This document shows positions 36,015 to 44,023 of a stretch of 64,000 bases of DNA, in pieces. The stretch's first letter is position 1. Every line of letters starts with the position of its first letter. The stretch is from Olsenella sp. kh2p3. Its GTDB lineage: Bacteria > Actinomycetota > Coriobacteriia > Coriobacteriales > Atopobiaceae. The notes beneath the pieces were generated by a model. That model worked only from the letters and a program-made list of their open reading frames with translations. It was not told the origin of the DNA and ran no database searches. A program made the position numbers and the translations under genes. The stretch spans positions 558,001 through 622,000 of the forward strand of contig FPKD01000001.1 in the NCBI GenBank assembly GCA_900119625.1. The letters are read 5' to 3'.

Positions 36015-36362
36015 CTAGAAGAGCCCCGGGATGTTGAAGCCGCCGGTGACGGCGCTCATGGCCTTCTCGGTTGCAGACTCCGCCTGCTCGAGGGCGTCGT
36101 TCACGGCGGCGAGAATCATGTCCTGCAGCATGTCGACGTCTTCGGGGTCAAGGGCCTGCGGGTTGATGACGATCGAGGTGATGCGCAGGTCGCCCGTGGC
36201 CGTGACCTTGACCGTGCCGCCGCCGGCCGAGGCAGACACCTCGGTGGCCGCCGCCTGCTGCTGCGCGGCGGCGAGCTGCTCCTGCATCTTGCGGGCCTGG
36301 GCCATCATCTGGTTGCGGTTCATGCCGCCCATGTTGTAGCCGCCTCTGGGTCCCTTGGACAT
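36015..36362 (-). CDS. YbaB/EbfC nucleoid-associated protein
   Basis: A 115-residue DNA-binding protein of the YbaB/EbfC family. The N-terminus is Gly/Met/Asn-rich (GGYNMGGMNRNQMMAQARKMQEQLA), then a coiled helix, then VSASAGGGTVKVTATGDLRITSIVINPQAL, the family core. AGGAGG lies 5 bases before ATG 36362. It sits between dnaX and recR as in most bacteria. Confidence 0.94.
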   Translation of the reverse strand: MSKGPRGGYNMGGMNRNQMMAQARKMQEQLAAAQQQAAATEVSASAGGGTVKVTATGDLRITSIVINPQALDPEDVDMLQDMILAAVNDALEQAESATEKAMSAVTGGFNIPGLF

Positions 36363-36423
36363 ACGTTCCTCCTGGTTGTTGGTAGATGTGCTTGCTGATG
36401 ATATTGCCGGCGAGCCGCGTTGG

Positions 36424-38670
36424 CTAGTCCGTGCCCTCGCCGTCCGAGGCGGAAGGAGCATCGGGCTCGTCTGGCTTCACGACCACGGAGCCGCCGAAGG
36501 CGTCCTCGAGCATCGCGGCGATGTTCGCGAACTCCTCCGTGAGGACCGGGGCATCGTCGGCCGGGGGTGTGTCGGGTGGGGCCGGCTTTGGCGCAGGCTT
36601 GGGGGCCGGAGCTGGCTGCGGGGCCGGAGCTGGCTGCGGGGCCGGCCGGGGGGCAGGCGCTGACTGCGGGGCGGGAGCCGACGCAGGCGCGTCAAAGCCC
36701 GCGTCCTCCTCGTAGGCAGACGCGTCTGCATCGCTGTAGGGCACCTGCTCGACTACGGGCGGCTCGGGAGCCGGCGCGGGCTGGCTCGTTGCGGGCTCAA
36801 CGGGATCCCATGGCATGGGGTAGGGCGAAGGCGTCTGCTGCGGGGCGGGAGCAGGCTGTGGGACTGGAGCCGGTTGCGGCACGGGCGTCATCGGGTGGGG
36901 CGCCGTTGCAGCGCGGTCGGACTGGGCAATTGCCTGGCTGGAGAGGCTCGACTCAACGAAGAGGACCTCGCGCGGGCCAAAGACGCTCGCGACGATGGGC
37001 AGGTAGAGCTCGCGGACGTCGGCGCGCTCGAGCATGCGGGCCGCGAAGTGCGAGCCCGTTGGCAGGGAAACGGTGAGCTTGGCGCCGTCGTCAGAGACGA
37101 TGCTGGAGTTGAGAAGCAGCGAGCCTCTGGACGCAGACTTGGACATGAGTCCCTCGGTGACGCGCTTCCAGTTGCGCTGCAGCGTTGCGCCGTCCGTGAC
37201 GGGAACCCCAGCAGCAGGCGCGGGAGCTGGGCGCGGCGCGGGCGCGGGCCGTGGCGCCGGGGCGGGCTGTGGCGCCGAGTGCTGAGCGGGAGCCGAGGCG
37301 GGCGCAGGCGTTGGGGCTGGCATCGGGTTCGGGACCGGCTGCGGGACCGGCTGCGGTGCCGGAGTCTGCACCGGCTGAGGGGGGGGAGCCGGCCTCGGGG
37401 CCGGTGCAGGCGCAACGGGCTGCGGAGAAGGCGATGCCGACGGCTGGGCCGCTGACATCGCAGCCGGTGCGTGCGTCGGTGCCGCAGCGGGCATCGCAGC
37501 CACGCGACCTGGTGCCGAAAGCGCGGCAACCTGCCGCTCGAGGCCCTCAATCCTCTCGGCCAACGACTCCAGCGTGAGGTCCGACTCGGGCCGGGCGATT
37601 CTCGTAAGCGCAATCTCAAGAACGAGGCGCTGGTTGGTAGCGGTGCGCATCTCGCTTGAGGCCTCGCCCAGGATGGAGAGCACGCGCGCGATGCGGTCGG
37701 TCGAGCCAAACGCGGCGGCCTCGCCCGAGAGACTTGCGAGCTCCTCGGGCGACGCGGCGATCACCTTGGACGGGTCCCCCACCACCGCGGTCACGTATAC
37801 GTCGCGCATGCGAGAAGCAAGCTCGCGGGTGAACTGCAGCAGGTCGCGCCCCTCGGCAGCAAGCTTGGAGACCTCCTCGAAGAGCGACGCCGCGTCCCTC
37901 TCGGCAACTGCCTTTGTGACATTGCCGAGAACGGCGCCGTTGGCCTCGCCAAAGAGGTCTTGGGTGGCAGAGAGTGTGATTGCCCCATCGCCAAAGACCG
38001 AGACCTGCTCGAGCGAGGTAAGCGCGTCTCGCATGCCTCCACGCGCATGGCGCACGATAAGCTCAAGCGCAGCGTCCTCGTAGGTGAAGCCCTCCTGCGA
38101 GCACACGTATGCCAGGTGGGCCTGCATCTCGTTGGGGCCAATGGCGTGGAAGTCAAAGCGCTGGACGCGCGAGAGGATCGTGGCCAGGATCTTTTGCGGG
38201 TCGGTGGTGCACATGATGAAGACCACGTGGCTCGGGGGCTCCTCGAGCGTCTTGAGCAGCGCGTTGAACGCCGCCGGCGTGAGCATGTGGACCTCGTCGA
38301 TGATGTAGACCTTGTAGCTGCCGCGCACGGGAGCGTAGTTGACGCGGCTGATGATCTCCTCGCGGACGTTGTCGACGCCCGTGCGGGAGGCGGCGTCGAG
38401 CTCAAGCACGTCCGGATGCTCGCCGGCTGCGATGAGCTGGCACTCCTCGCAGGTGCCGTCGGGCAGGTGACCTGCGCCGCGTTGGCACATGAGGGCCTTT
38501 GCCAGGATGCGCGCCATGGTGGTCTTGCCGGTGCCGCGCGGGCCGCAGAAGAGGTACGCATGGCTCACCTTGCCCTCGAGAACCGCGCGCTTGAGGGTCT
38601 CGACCACGTGTTCCTGGCCAACAACCTCTTCGAACGTCTTTGGGCGGTACTTCGTGTAGAGCGATTCCAT
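36424..38670 (-). CDS. dnaX: DNA polymerase III subunits gamma/tau
   Basis: A 748-residue clamp-loader ATPase. Walker A is CGPRGTGKTT (42-51), zinc-binding cysteines lie in the 62-77 region, and Walker B is IIDEVHM, followed by the SRVQRFDF sensor region. Two long Pro/Ala linkers (about residues 400-500 and 600-715, with repeats such as PAPAPRPAPAPQPAP) flank a tau-like domain (LQRNWKRVTEGLMSKSASRGSLL). GGAGG precedes ATG 38670; the frame is open further upstream but only through the repeat region. No A-rich slippery site for a shorter gamma form was seen. Confidence 0.95.
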   Translation of the reverse strand: MESLYTKYRPKTFEEVVGQEHVVETLKRAVLEGKVSHAYLFCGPRGTGKTTMARILAKALMCQRGAGHLPDGTCEECQLIAAGEHPDVLELDAASRTGVDNVREEIISRVNYAPVRGSYKVYIIDEVHMLTPAAFNALLKTLEEPPSHVVFIMCTTDPQKILATILSRVQRFDFHAIGPNEMQAHLAYVCSQEGFTYEDAALELIVRHARGGMRDALTSLEQVSVFGDGAITLSATQDLFGEANGAVLGNVTKAVAERDAASLFEEVSKLAAEGRDLLQFTRELASRMRDVYVTAVVGDPSKVIAASPEELASLSGEAAAFGSTDRIARVLSILGEASSEMRTATNQRLVLEIALTRIARPESDLTLESLAERIEGLERQVAALSAPGRVAAMPAAAPTHAPAAMSAAQPSASPSPQPVAPAPAPRPAPPPQPVQTPAPQPVPQPVPNPMPAPTPAPASAPAQHSAPQPAPAPRPAPAPRPAPAPAAGVPVTDGATLQRNWKRVTEGLMSKSASRGSLLLNSSIVSDDGAKLTVSLPTGSHFAARMLERADVRELYLPIVASVFGPREVLFVESSLSSQAIAQSDRAATAPHPMTPVPQPAPVPQPAPAPQQTPSPYPMPWDPVEPATSQPAPAPEPPVVEQVPYSDADASAYEEDAGFDAPASAPAPQSAPAPRPAPQPAPAPQPAPAPKPAPKPAPPDTPPADDAPVLTEEFANIAAMLEDAFGGSVVVKPDEPDAPSASDGEGTD

Positions 38671-38814
38671 GGGACCTCCGCGCCTCTTGCCTGAGAGTCC
38701 CAGTATACCCGCGGGCATTGGGGATGGGCCATGCTCCACCGCGTCACCTTGAACCGCGGGGGCTGGCGCTTGTCGCTCGCGGTGCCGTGCCCCCGCGAGA
38801 GTAGCGCAGCGGAG

Positions 38815-39095
38815 AAAAACGCACCTCCGGCGAGAAACGCGCGCCAAAGCAGGTGTCTCGTACGGAATTCCGCCTGAAGTGGGCCTTCCGGCGTCGTTTT
38901 CTCGCCGGAGGGCGCATCTGCGCAGCGGTGGCGTACGGAACCTTCCCTTCGGCGTCATTTCGGCGCCGGAGGGCGCTTCTCGTACGGAATCCCGTCGGAG
39001 ACCGCCGCTTCGGCGTCAATTCCTCGCCGGAGGGCGGGCTTTCGCAGCAAGTGCGTACGAGACCGCCGCTGCGGCGTCATTTTCTCGCCGGAAGC
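38815..39095. repeat. Intergenic palindromic repeat array, family 1, copy B
   Basis: Four tandem, diverged units of about 45-75 bases follow the scheme GTACGGAA or GTACGAGA, CCTTCCGGCG-like arm, T-rich loop, CTCGCCGGAGGGCG, then CGCAGC. One hairpin is 38884-38912. The last unit runs into the 3' end of the sensor kinase gene. A separate hairpin, CGCGGGGGC/GCCCCCGCG, lies at 38755-38797. Confidence 0.7.
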
Positions 39096-40453
39096 ACGAT
39101 AGTGACGGCAAAGCGGTCCCCCTGCGCTCGCATGGTCATCGAACCACCGTAGCGCTCAACGATCTGGCGCATGGAGCGCGTGCCGAACCCGTGGTTAAAC
39201 GGGTCTCCCTTGGTAGAAACCGGCAGCCCGTCCTCGAAGCGAGCCTTTCCGTCGAAGTAGTTCTCCTCATGGATCACCGCCATGTCGCCGCGCCGAGAGA
39301 CGACGAGGCTGATCGTCTTTCTCTCCGCACCGTCCAGCCGGCGCGCCGCCTCGATGGCGTTGTCCAGGAGGTTGCCAAAGAGCGAGTACAGATCCGCAGG
39401 CGAGAGGCCCAGGAGCACCGCACCGTCGGCAATGCAGGTGAGGCGAATCCCTTCTCGCTCGCACAGCAAGCGCTTCTCGCTGAGGATGGTGTCAAGCGCC
39501 TCGTTTCCGGTCTTCACCTTGGAGTCGTAGATGCGAACCTCCTGCGCAAGGTCCTCGAGGGCGCCCTTCTCGACCGCCACCCCACCCTGCTCGAGATGAC
39601 GAATCTGGTGGCGGATGTCATGGCACTTGATGTTGATGGCGTCAATCGTGTCCTTGGAGAGCTGGTACTGGCGCTCTTCGTCGGAGCGAACGCGCTGCAT
39701 CACGGCAATGTCCTGCTCAAGGTGCTTGTTGTAGAGCAGCTCGAACTCCATCCAGAGCACGAATGCGCAGGTGGCAAAGTGGACGCCCCTGTACAACACC
39801 ACCACGTGCATGGGCACGCCAAAGCCCAGCAGGTAGCACTTGTTGGCAAGGTCGAAGGCCAGGCAGACGAGCAGGACCATCATCACGACGAGAAGCGCGG
39901 AGCCCCCATGGACGGGCGAGAAGCCATACTGCTCGACCTTGCGAAGAATCGTCTGGTGGCACACCGCATACACCACGGCGCACAGGCCGACCATTCCCAG
40001 GAGGGTGAAGCCCCAGGTGTCGACCGGCACCCCCATGGGGACCAGGATGGTGCGCACGAGACCATCGAGGCCACTGGCAATGTTCTGCATGATGTAGGCC
40101 GCCGAGACGCAGAAGAGCGCCGCCTGCGGCGGAGCGTCAAAGAGGAGAAGGACCAGCACATAGCAGAGAAGGATCACAAGCGAGAAGGTGACGAGCTGGG
40201 TCACAAACAGGACGTCGATGATTGCTGGCCACGAAAGATCCGCCGGCACAAAGGGGAGAGACTCGAGCGACGAACCCAAAATCGTCATCACCGCGACAAA
40301 CGCAACCGTGACGCACGTCGCAACGACCGCGCGCCAGGCGAAGCCCTCCCTCCTCGGCAAGCTGCGGGCGAACAGCCACATGGCGACGGCGATCTGCACG
40401 GTCGTGAGGATGGGGCTGGCAAGGTAGGGGACGTTAGAGCTGAGAAACCCCAT
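39077..40453 (-). CDS. LytTR-partner sensor histidine kinase (AgrC/GHKL type), copy 1
   Basis: A 458-residue membrane kinase. Six to seven membrane segments fill about residues 10-235, as in peptide-sensing AgrC/ComD kinases. The dimerisation/H-box is INIKCHDIRHQI with His278, the N-box is LFGNLLDNAIEAA, and the G-box is GFGTRSMRQIVERYGGSM. It lacks the typical HisKA domain. The start overlaps the response regulator stop by one base (TGATG). The last codons (PARK) lie in a family-1 palindromic repeat. No AgrB/AgrD genes are adjacent, so the ligand is unknown. Confidence 0.9.
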   Translation of the reverse strand: MGFLSSNVPYLASPILTTVQIAVAMWLFARSLPRREGFAWRAVVATCVTVAFVAVMTILGSSLESLPFVPADLSWPAIIDVLFVTQLVTFSLVILLCYVLVLLLFDAPPQAALFCVSAAYIMQNIASGLDGLVRTILVPMGVPVDTWGFTLLGMVGLCAVVYAVCHQTILRKVEQYGFSPVHGGSALLVVMMVLLVCLAFDLANKCYLLGFGVPMHVVVLYRGVHFATCAFVLWMEFELLYNKHLEQDIAVMQRVRSDEERQYQLSKDTIDAINIKCHDIRHQIRHLEQGGVAVEKGALEDLAQEVRIYDSKVKTGNEALDTILSEKRLLCEREGIRLTCIADGAVLLGLSPADLYSLFGNLLDNAIEAARRLDGAERKTISLVVSRRGDMAVIHEENYFDGKARFEDGLPVSTKGDPFNHGFGTRSMRQIVERYGGSMTMRAQGDRFAVTIVLPARK

Positions 40454-41163
40454 CAGAAGCTGCCTCCCAGGTAGTCGGTGATTGTCGCAAGGGCCGCCTT
40501 GTGCTTGGGCCGGCTGAAGAAGAGATTCTCCCCCGTGGTCACGCGAACGCAGTCACGCTGCACGGCGCAGATATGCCCCATGTTGACCAGGCAGCTGTTC
40601 GAGATGCGCACAAAGCTCTCCTCGGGGAGCTGCTCGGTGGCCTTGGTAAGGCTTCCGCGCAGCGAGACGATCTCTCCGCTTGCGAGGTGGTAGCTCAGGT
40701 CATGGCCGAGAATGTCAACGAACACAAGGTCAGATATGGGGAAGATGCGCATTCCGTCGCGGGTGACGATGGTGACCTTGTCGGCCCTCCCCCGCCGCGC
40801 TATGCGAAGTGCCCGGTCGAGCCTAAGGGCGAAGTCGTAGTACTCGACCGGCTTGACGATGAAGTCCAGGGCGTCGACCTGGTAGCCCTTCACGGCGTAC
40901 TGCGCGAGGTCGGTCACGAAGATCAGCGGCGTCTGGGTATCGTAGCTGCGCAGGAGCTGCGCCGCCTCCATGCCGTTGATGCCGGGAAGGCCAATGTCCA
41001 TGAAGATGAGGTCGTAGGGGTTGTGGTCCTCGGGGAGTTCCATGGCGGTGGAGACGGTCGTGACCTGGAACTCCTCGGAGTGCTCTTGTCCATAGTGGGC
41101 CAGCATGCGCCTGAGCGCTTGGGCATCGGACGCCCTGTCCTCGACAATGAGTACCTTGAACAT
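40453..41163 (-). CDS. LytTR-family response regulator, copy 1
   Basis: A 236-residue regulator with a receiver domain (acidic pair Glu8-Asp9, phosphoacceptor Asp56 in LIFMDIGLPG, Lys in FIVKPVEYY) and a C-terminal LytTR DNA-binding domain (SFVRISNSCLVNMGHICAV). LytTR proteins activate virulence, competence and surface functions. ATG 41163 is chosen because GGAGGG lies just upstream. Transcribed with the kinase that follows, it lies 108 bases downstream of a GH3 gene on the same strand. The second pair at 50384-52497 is a clear paralogue. Confidence 0.92.
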   Translation of the reverse strand: MFKVLIVEDRASDAQALRRMLAHYGQEHSEEFQVTTVSTAMELPEDHNPYDLIFMDIGLPGINGMEAAQLLRSYDTQTPLIFVTDLAQYAVKGYQVDALDFIVKPVEYYDFALRLDRALRIARRGRADKVTIVTRDGMRIFPISDLVFVDILGHDLSYHLASGEIVSLRGSLTKATEQLPEESFVRISNSCLVNMGHICAVQRDCVRVTTGENLFFSRPKHKAALATITDYLGGSF

Positions 41164-41218
41164 GGCGCCCTCCATCGCTCCCCCAAAAGCTCCTTCCTCT
41201 TGAGTGTATTTCACCTGA

Positions 41219-41258
41219 AAGCAAGGCACGCCCGGCATGCGCATGATGCCGGGCGTGC
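41219..41258 (-). terminator. Hairpin after the first GH3 gene
   Basis: GCACGCCCGGCAT (41226-41238) pairs perfectly with ATGCCGGGCGTGC (41246-41258). The T-run on the minus strand is weak (CTTGCTTTC). It may separate the GH3 gene from the LytTR pair, or only lower read-through. Confidence 0.6.
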
Positions 41259-41271
41259 GGTAGTGCGACTG

Positions 41272-43770
41272 CTAGCGCGTGACTGTCTCGGGCTTGGTCA
41301 GCGGCGCGACCTTGTAGGTCTTGGTGCGGTCGTCGTCGATGACGCCGGACCAGTTGAGACCGAAGCAGAAGTCGTACGCGTTGCCCTCGGAGTCCACGTA
41401 GGGATCGAGGTCGCGGGGCACGTCCTCGAGGGAGGCCTCGACGGTGTCCATGTCCTTGGGCATCTGGCACGGAAGCAGGCCGGAGGGCTCCACCTCTCCT
41501 TTGAGAATCCTGGCGTACGCCTTGCCAAAGTTGCGGCCAGAAGAGGCCCACGACCAAAGGATGACATCCGCCGCCTGCTCGAATTCGTAGAAGCACTGGG
41601 CGTTGTTGGTGCCCTCGACAATCACGATGAGTTTGGCATCGGCGGGAAGCGCGGCACGGGTGTTAAGCACCATGTCGAGGTCGCTCTCGTTGGAAGCGGT
41701 GACCGACTTGCCGTAGTACGAGCGGTTCTCCTTGGTCCCGTCCTCAAGCGTATCGCCGGCGAGAGAGACGCGGCGTACGTTGGGGCCATCTGCAGTATAG
41801 GGGCGATACTGCAGCGAGATGGGCAGGTACTTTTGGTCCTCGGGAACGGGCTCTTTCGAGAACATCCCGCCTCCGCCCTCGCCGGCGCCTGTGTTGGGGC
41901 TGGCGATGACGAGAATCGCGTACTTGCAATCGGCAAGCTGATCAGCCGTCGCGCGAATGCAGTCGGACTCCTGGTAGACCTTCTTACTCGTATCTACCTG
42001 AGCGGCCATGGGGCCAAAGGCCTGCGGCTCGCCCGTTGGCTCGCCGACCGTGTCGGTCACGACGTCAAAGAGCTCGTTCGCCGCGGTCTCGTCGATGGCA
42101 AGCGAGAAGCTCGCACTTCCGCCGCCGAACATCCCGCCACCGGAGAGCTTCTGGGGGATATAGCACTTGGGCTTACCGGTGATGCCCTGCTTTGAGATAA
42201 CGTTGCCCTTGTTCTTGAGCATGACGATGGCCTTGTTGGACGCTTCCTGGCCAAACGCCGCAGCGTCGGAGTCCTCGAGGACCTCCTTGGCCTTGCTTGA
42301 GTCGTTGTAGGGGTTATCGAAGAGCTGGACGTCGTTCATGACCGTGAAGATGCGGCGGGCGGAGGTGCGCACGCGAGCCAGAGCGGCATCCTCGCCATTG
42401 TCCTTGGCATACAGGGCGTAACCGTCCTTTGCCACGTCAGGAGCCCAGTCGCCGCCAATCTGGTCAACCCCGGCGTCGAGAATCTTCTCGAAGCGCTCCG
42501 GCTCGGTGAGGTTGGCAACTGTTCCAAAGCAGCGGTCGCCAAAGTCGGTCGCGCGCAGGATCTGCCAGTCGGTGGTGATCATGCCATCCCAGCCTGCGGT
42601 TTCGCGCAGAATATCGAGGGCCTTCTTGTTGTAGGCGCCTCCGACGATCTCGCCGTACTCCCCGTCATCGCTGTAGGCGATGCCGTAGTTGGGCATGATT
42701 GCGGCCATTTCGCCGGTCTCGCCGTCGAGGTGCATCCCACCGTCGATAAACGGTATGAGGTGGGCATCGTAGTTATCGCCGGGGAAGACATCGTACTTGC
42801 CTGCGTCGTTGTGATCATTACGGCCGCCTTCCGCAGCGCCGGGGCCGCAGTAGTGCTTGAGCATGCAGGCAACGGAGTCGGTGCCCCAGCCAAGGTCGTT
42901 GCCACCGTCATCGGTGGTCGACTGCATGGCGCCAACGAAGGCCTTGGTCATGTCTCGGTTCACTGCGGGGTCCTCGCACATGGAACCACCGAGGCGGGTC
43001 CACACCACATTCGTGCCGATATCCACCTGGGGGCCAAGGTTTACGCGGGCGCCCGTAGCGCGCCAAGCCCTGCCGGTGTACATGCCGGCCTTCTTCCAAA
43101 GTTCAGGGTCCATGGCCGAGGTAAGGCAGTGGTTGTCAGGGATGTCGTAGAGCTGGTAAGGGTCAGTCGAGTTCATGTACGGAATGCCCCAACCGCCGTT
43201 CTTCTCGCAGTACTCCTGGACGGCATTGATCCACTTGATGTCCGACGCAAAGGAGTCGAGGTTCGAGTTTGCGCGAGAGACACCGGCACGCATGCCCTCG
43301 TTGAGCTTCTCGGTGGAGTCGTCGTCGAGCGGAGCGGTGGCGCTCATCATGCCATCGTGGAACATGAGGGGCAGGATCTCCTCGGCGGTGAGCTGATCGG
43401 CCAGCGAGGCCGCGCGGTCTGCTCCGCTCTGGCGCCAGTCCTCGTAGAAGTCCAGCTTGCCGTTGCCGTTCATGTCCTTGAAGGCCAGGCCGTCCACCTG
43501 GATGATCTTCGAGGTGTCCATGACGCCCAGCTCGGCGCCGCCGTCCGGGTTGGTGTAGCGGGTCCAGCCGTCGCGGGTCTCCTCGCTCGTCCACTTTGCC
43601 TGGACGTCGGAGCCGTCCGGGTCGATGGGGTACTTGTCGGCAGTAGGCAGCGAGGCCGCGGCGTCCTTCTCGCCCGACGGCCCTGCTGAGCAGCCCGCCA
43701 GCCCCGCGAGCGCGGCGGCAGCCGCGGACCCCGCAAGGAAGTTCCTTCTCGTTACGCTTCTCTCCTCCAT
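41272..43770 (-). CDS. Tat-exported lipoprotein beta-glucosidase, family GH3 (copy 1)
   Basis: An 832-residue secreted enzyme. The signal SVTRRNFLAGSAAAAALAGLAGC gives twin Arg at 8-9 and lipid-anchor Cys27. An EF-hand-like loop (DMNGNGKLDFYEDW) precedes the catalytic barrel, which contains CMLKHYCGPGAAEGGRND and nucleophile Asp in GMITTDWQ. A GH3 C-domain follows (EASNKAIVMLKNKGNV). GGAGG precedes ATG 43770. The glucoside substrate is unknown. Its first 110 residues are almost the same in DNA as the next gene, copy 2. It lies upstream of the LytTR pair on one strand. Confidence 0.9.
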   Translation of the reverse strand: MEERSVTRRNFLAGSAAAAALAGLAGCSAGPSGEKDAAASLPTADKYPIDPDGSDVQAKWTSEETRDGWTRYTNPDGGAELGVMDTSKIIQVDGLAFKDMNGNGKLDFYEDWRQSGADRAASLADQLTAEEILPLMFHDGMMSATAPLDDDSTEKLNEGMRAGVSRANSNLDSFASDIKWINAVQEYCEKNGGWGIPYMNSTDPYQLYDIPDNHCLTSAMDPELWKKAGMYTGRAWRATGARVNLGPQVDIGTNVVWTRLGGSMCEDPAVNRDMTKAFVGAMQSTTDDGGNDLGWGTDSVACMLKHYCGPGAAEGGRNDHNDAGKYDVFPGDNYDAHLIPFIDGGMHLDGETGEMAAIMPNYGIAYSDDGEYGEIVGGAYNKKALDILRETAGWDGMITTDWQILRATDFGDRCFGTVANLTEPERFEKILDAGVDQIGGDWAPDVAKDGYALYAKDNGEDAALARVRTSARRIFTVMNDVQLFDNPYNDSSKAKEVLEDSDAAAFGQEASNKAIVMLKNKGNVISKQGITGKPKCYIPQKLSGGGMFGGGSASFSLAIDETAANELFDVVTDTVGEPTGEPQAFGPMAAQVDTSKKVYQESDCIRATADQLADCKYAILVIASPNTGAGEGGGGMFSKEPVPEDQKYLPISLQYRPYTADGPNVRRVSLAGDTLEDGTKENRSYYGKSVTASNESDLDMVLNTRAALPADAKLIVIVEGTNNAQCFYEFEQAADVILWSWASSGRNFGKAYARILKGEVEPSGLLPCQMPKDMDTVEASLEDVPRDLDPYVDSEGNAYDFCFGLNWSGVIDDDRTKTYKVAPLTKPETVTR

Positions 43771-43826
43771 GGTTCCCTCCTGTTTGGACTTCCCTTCCCT
43801 GCCCCGCATGGGGGGCCTTCAGGAAT

Positions 43827-43838
43827 AGTTAAGAGGGT
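43827..43838 (+). promoter_or_regulatory. AGTTAAGAGGGT motif upstream of the first GH3 gene
   Basis: A 12-base word starting with the AGTTAAG core of AgrA-type LytTR sites lies 57 bases upstream of the start of GH3 copy 1. The identical word occurs on the other strand at 46873-46884. A second direct repeat at LytTR spacing is not evident. Two GC-rich hairpins (43904-43927 and 43951-43982) lie further upstream in the same 253-base gap. Confidence 0.35.
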
Positions 43839-44023
43839 GGGGAGGGCCGCCTCGCCCCGGCTGTCATAGCCTGCGGCGCCGGTGCCGCGGATTGCGGGGG
43901 TGCGCCGCTCGCCGACGGGCGAGCGGCACGTGGCACGGGCTGAGAGGGCAGGACCCCGGCACCAGGCGCGGCGCCGGGGTCCACAGGCAGGGGCGGGAAG
44001 GGAGGAGAAGCGCCCACGCCCGA

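Noticed and set aside
38700..38800. A second SRP RNA or other small RNA upstream of dnaX
   Set aside because: The region forms a hairpin but lacks the SRP core sequence, which is clearly present at 59877-59965.
38671..38958. N-terminal extension of DnaX by about 96 residues
   Set aside because: The extra codons translate the palindromic repeat array, and a strong GGAGG site precedes the internal ATG at 38670 where DnaX homology begins.
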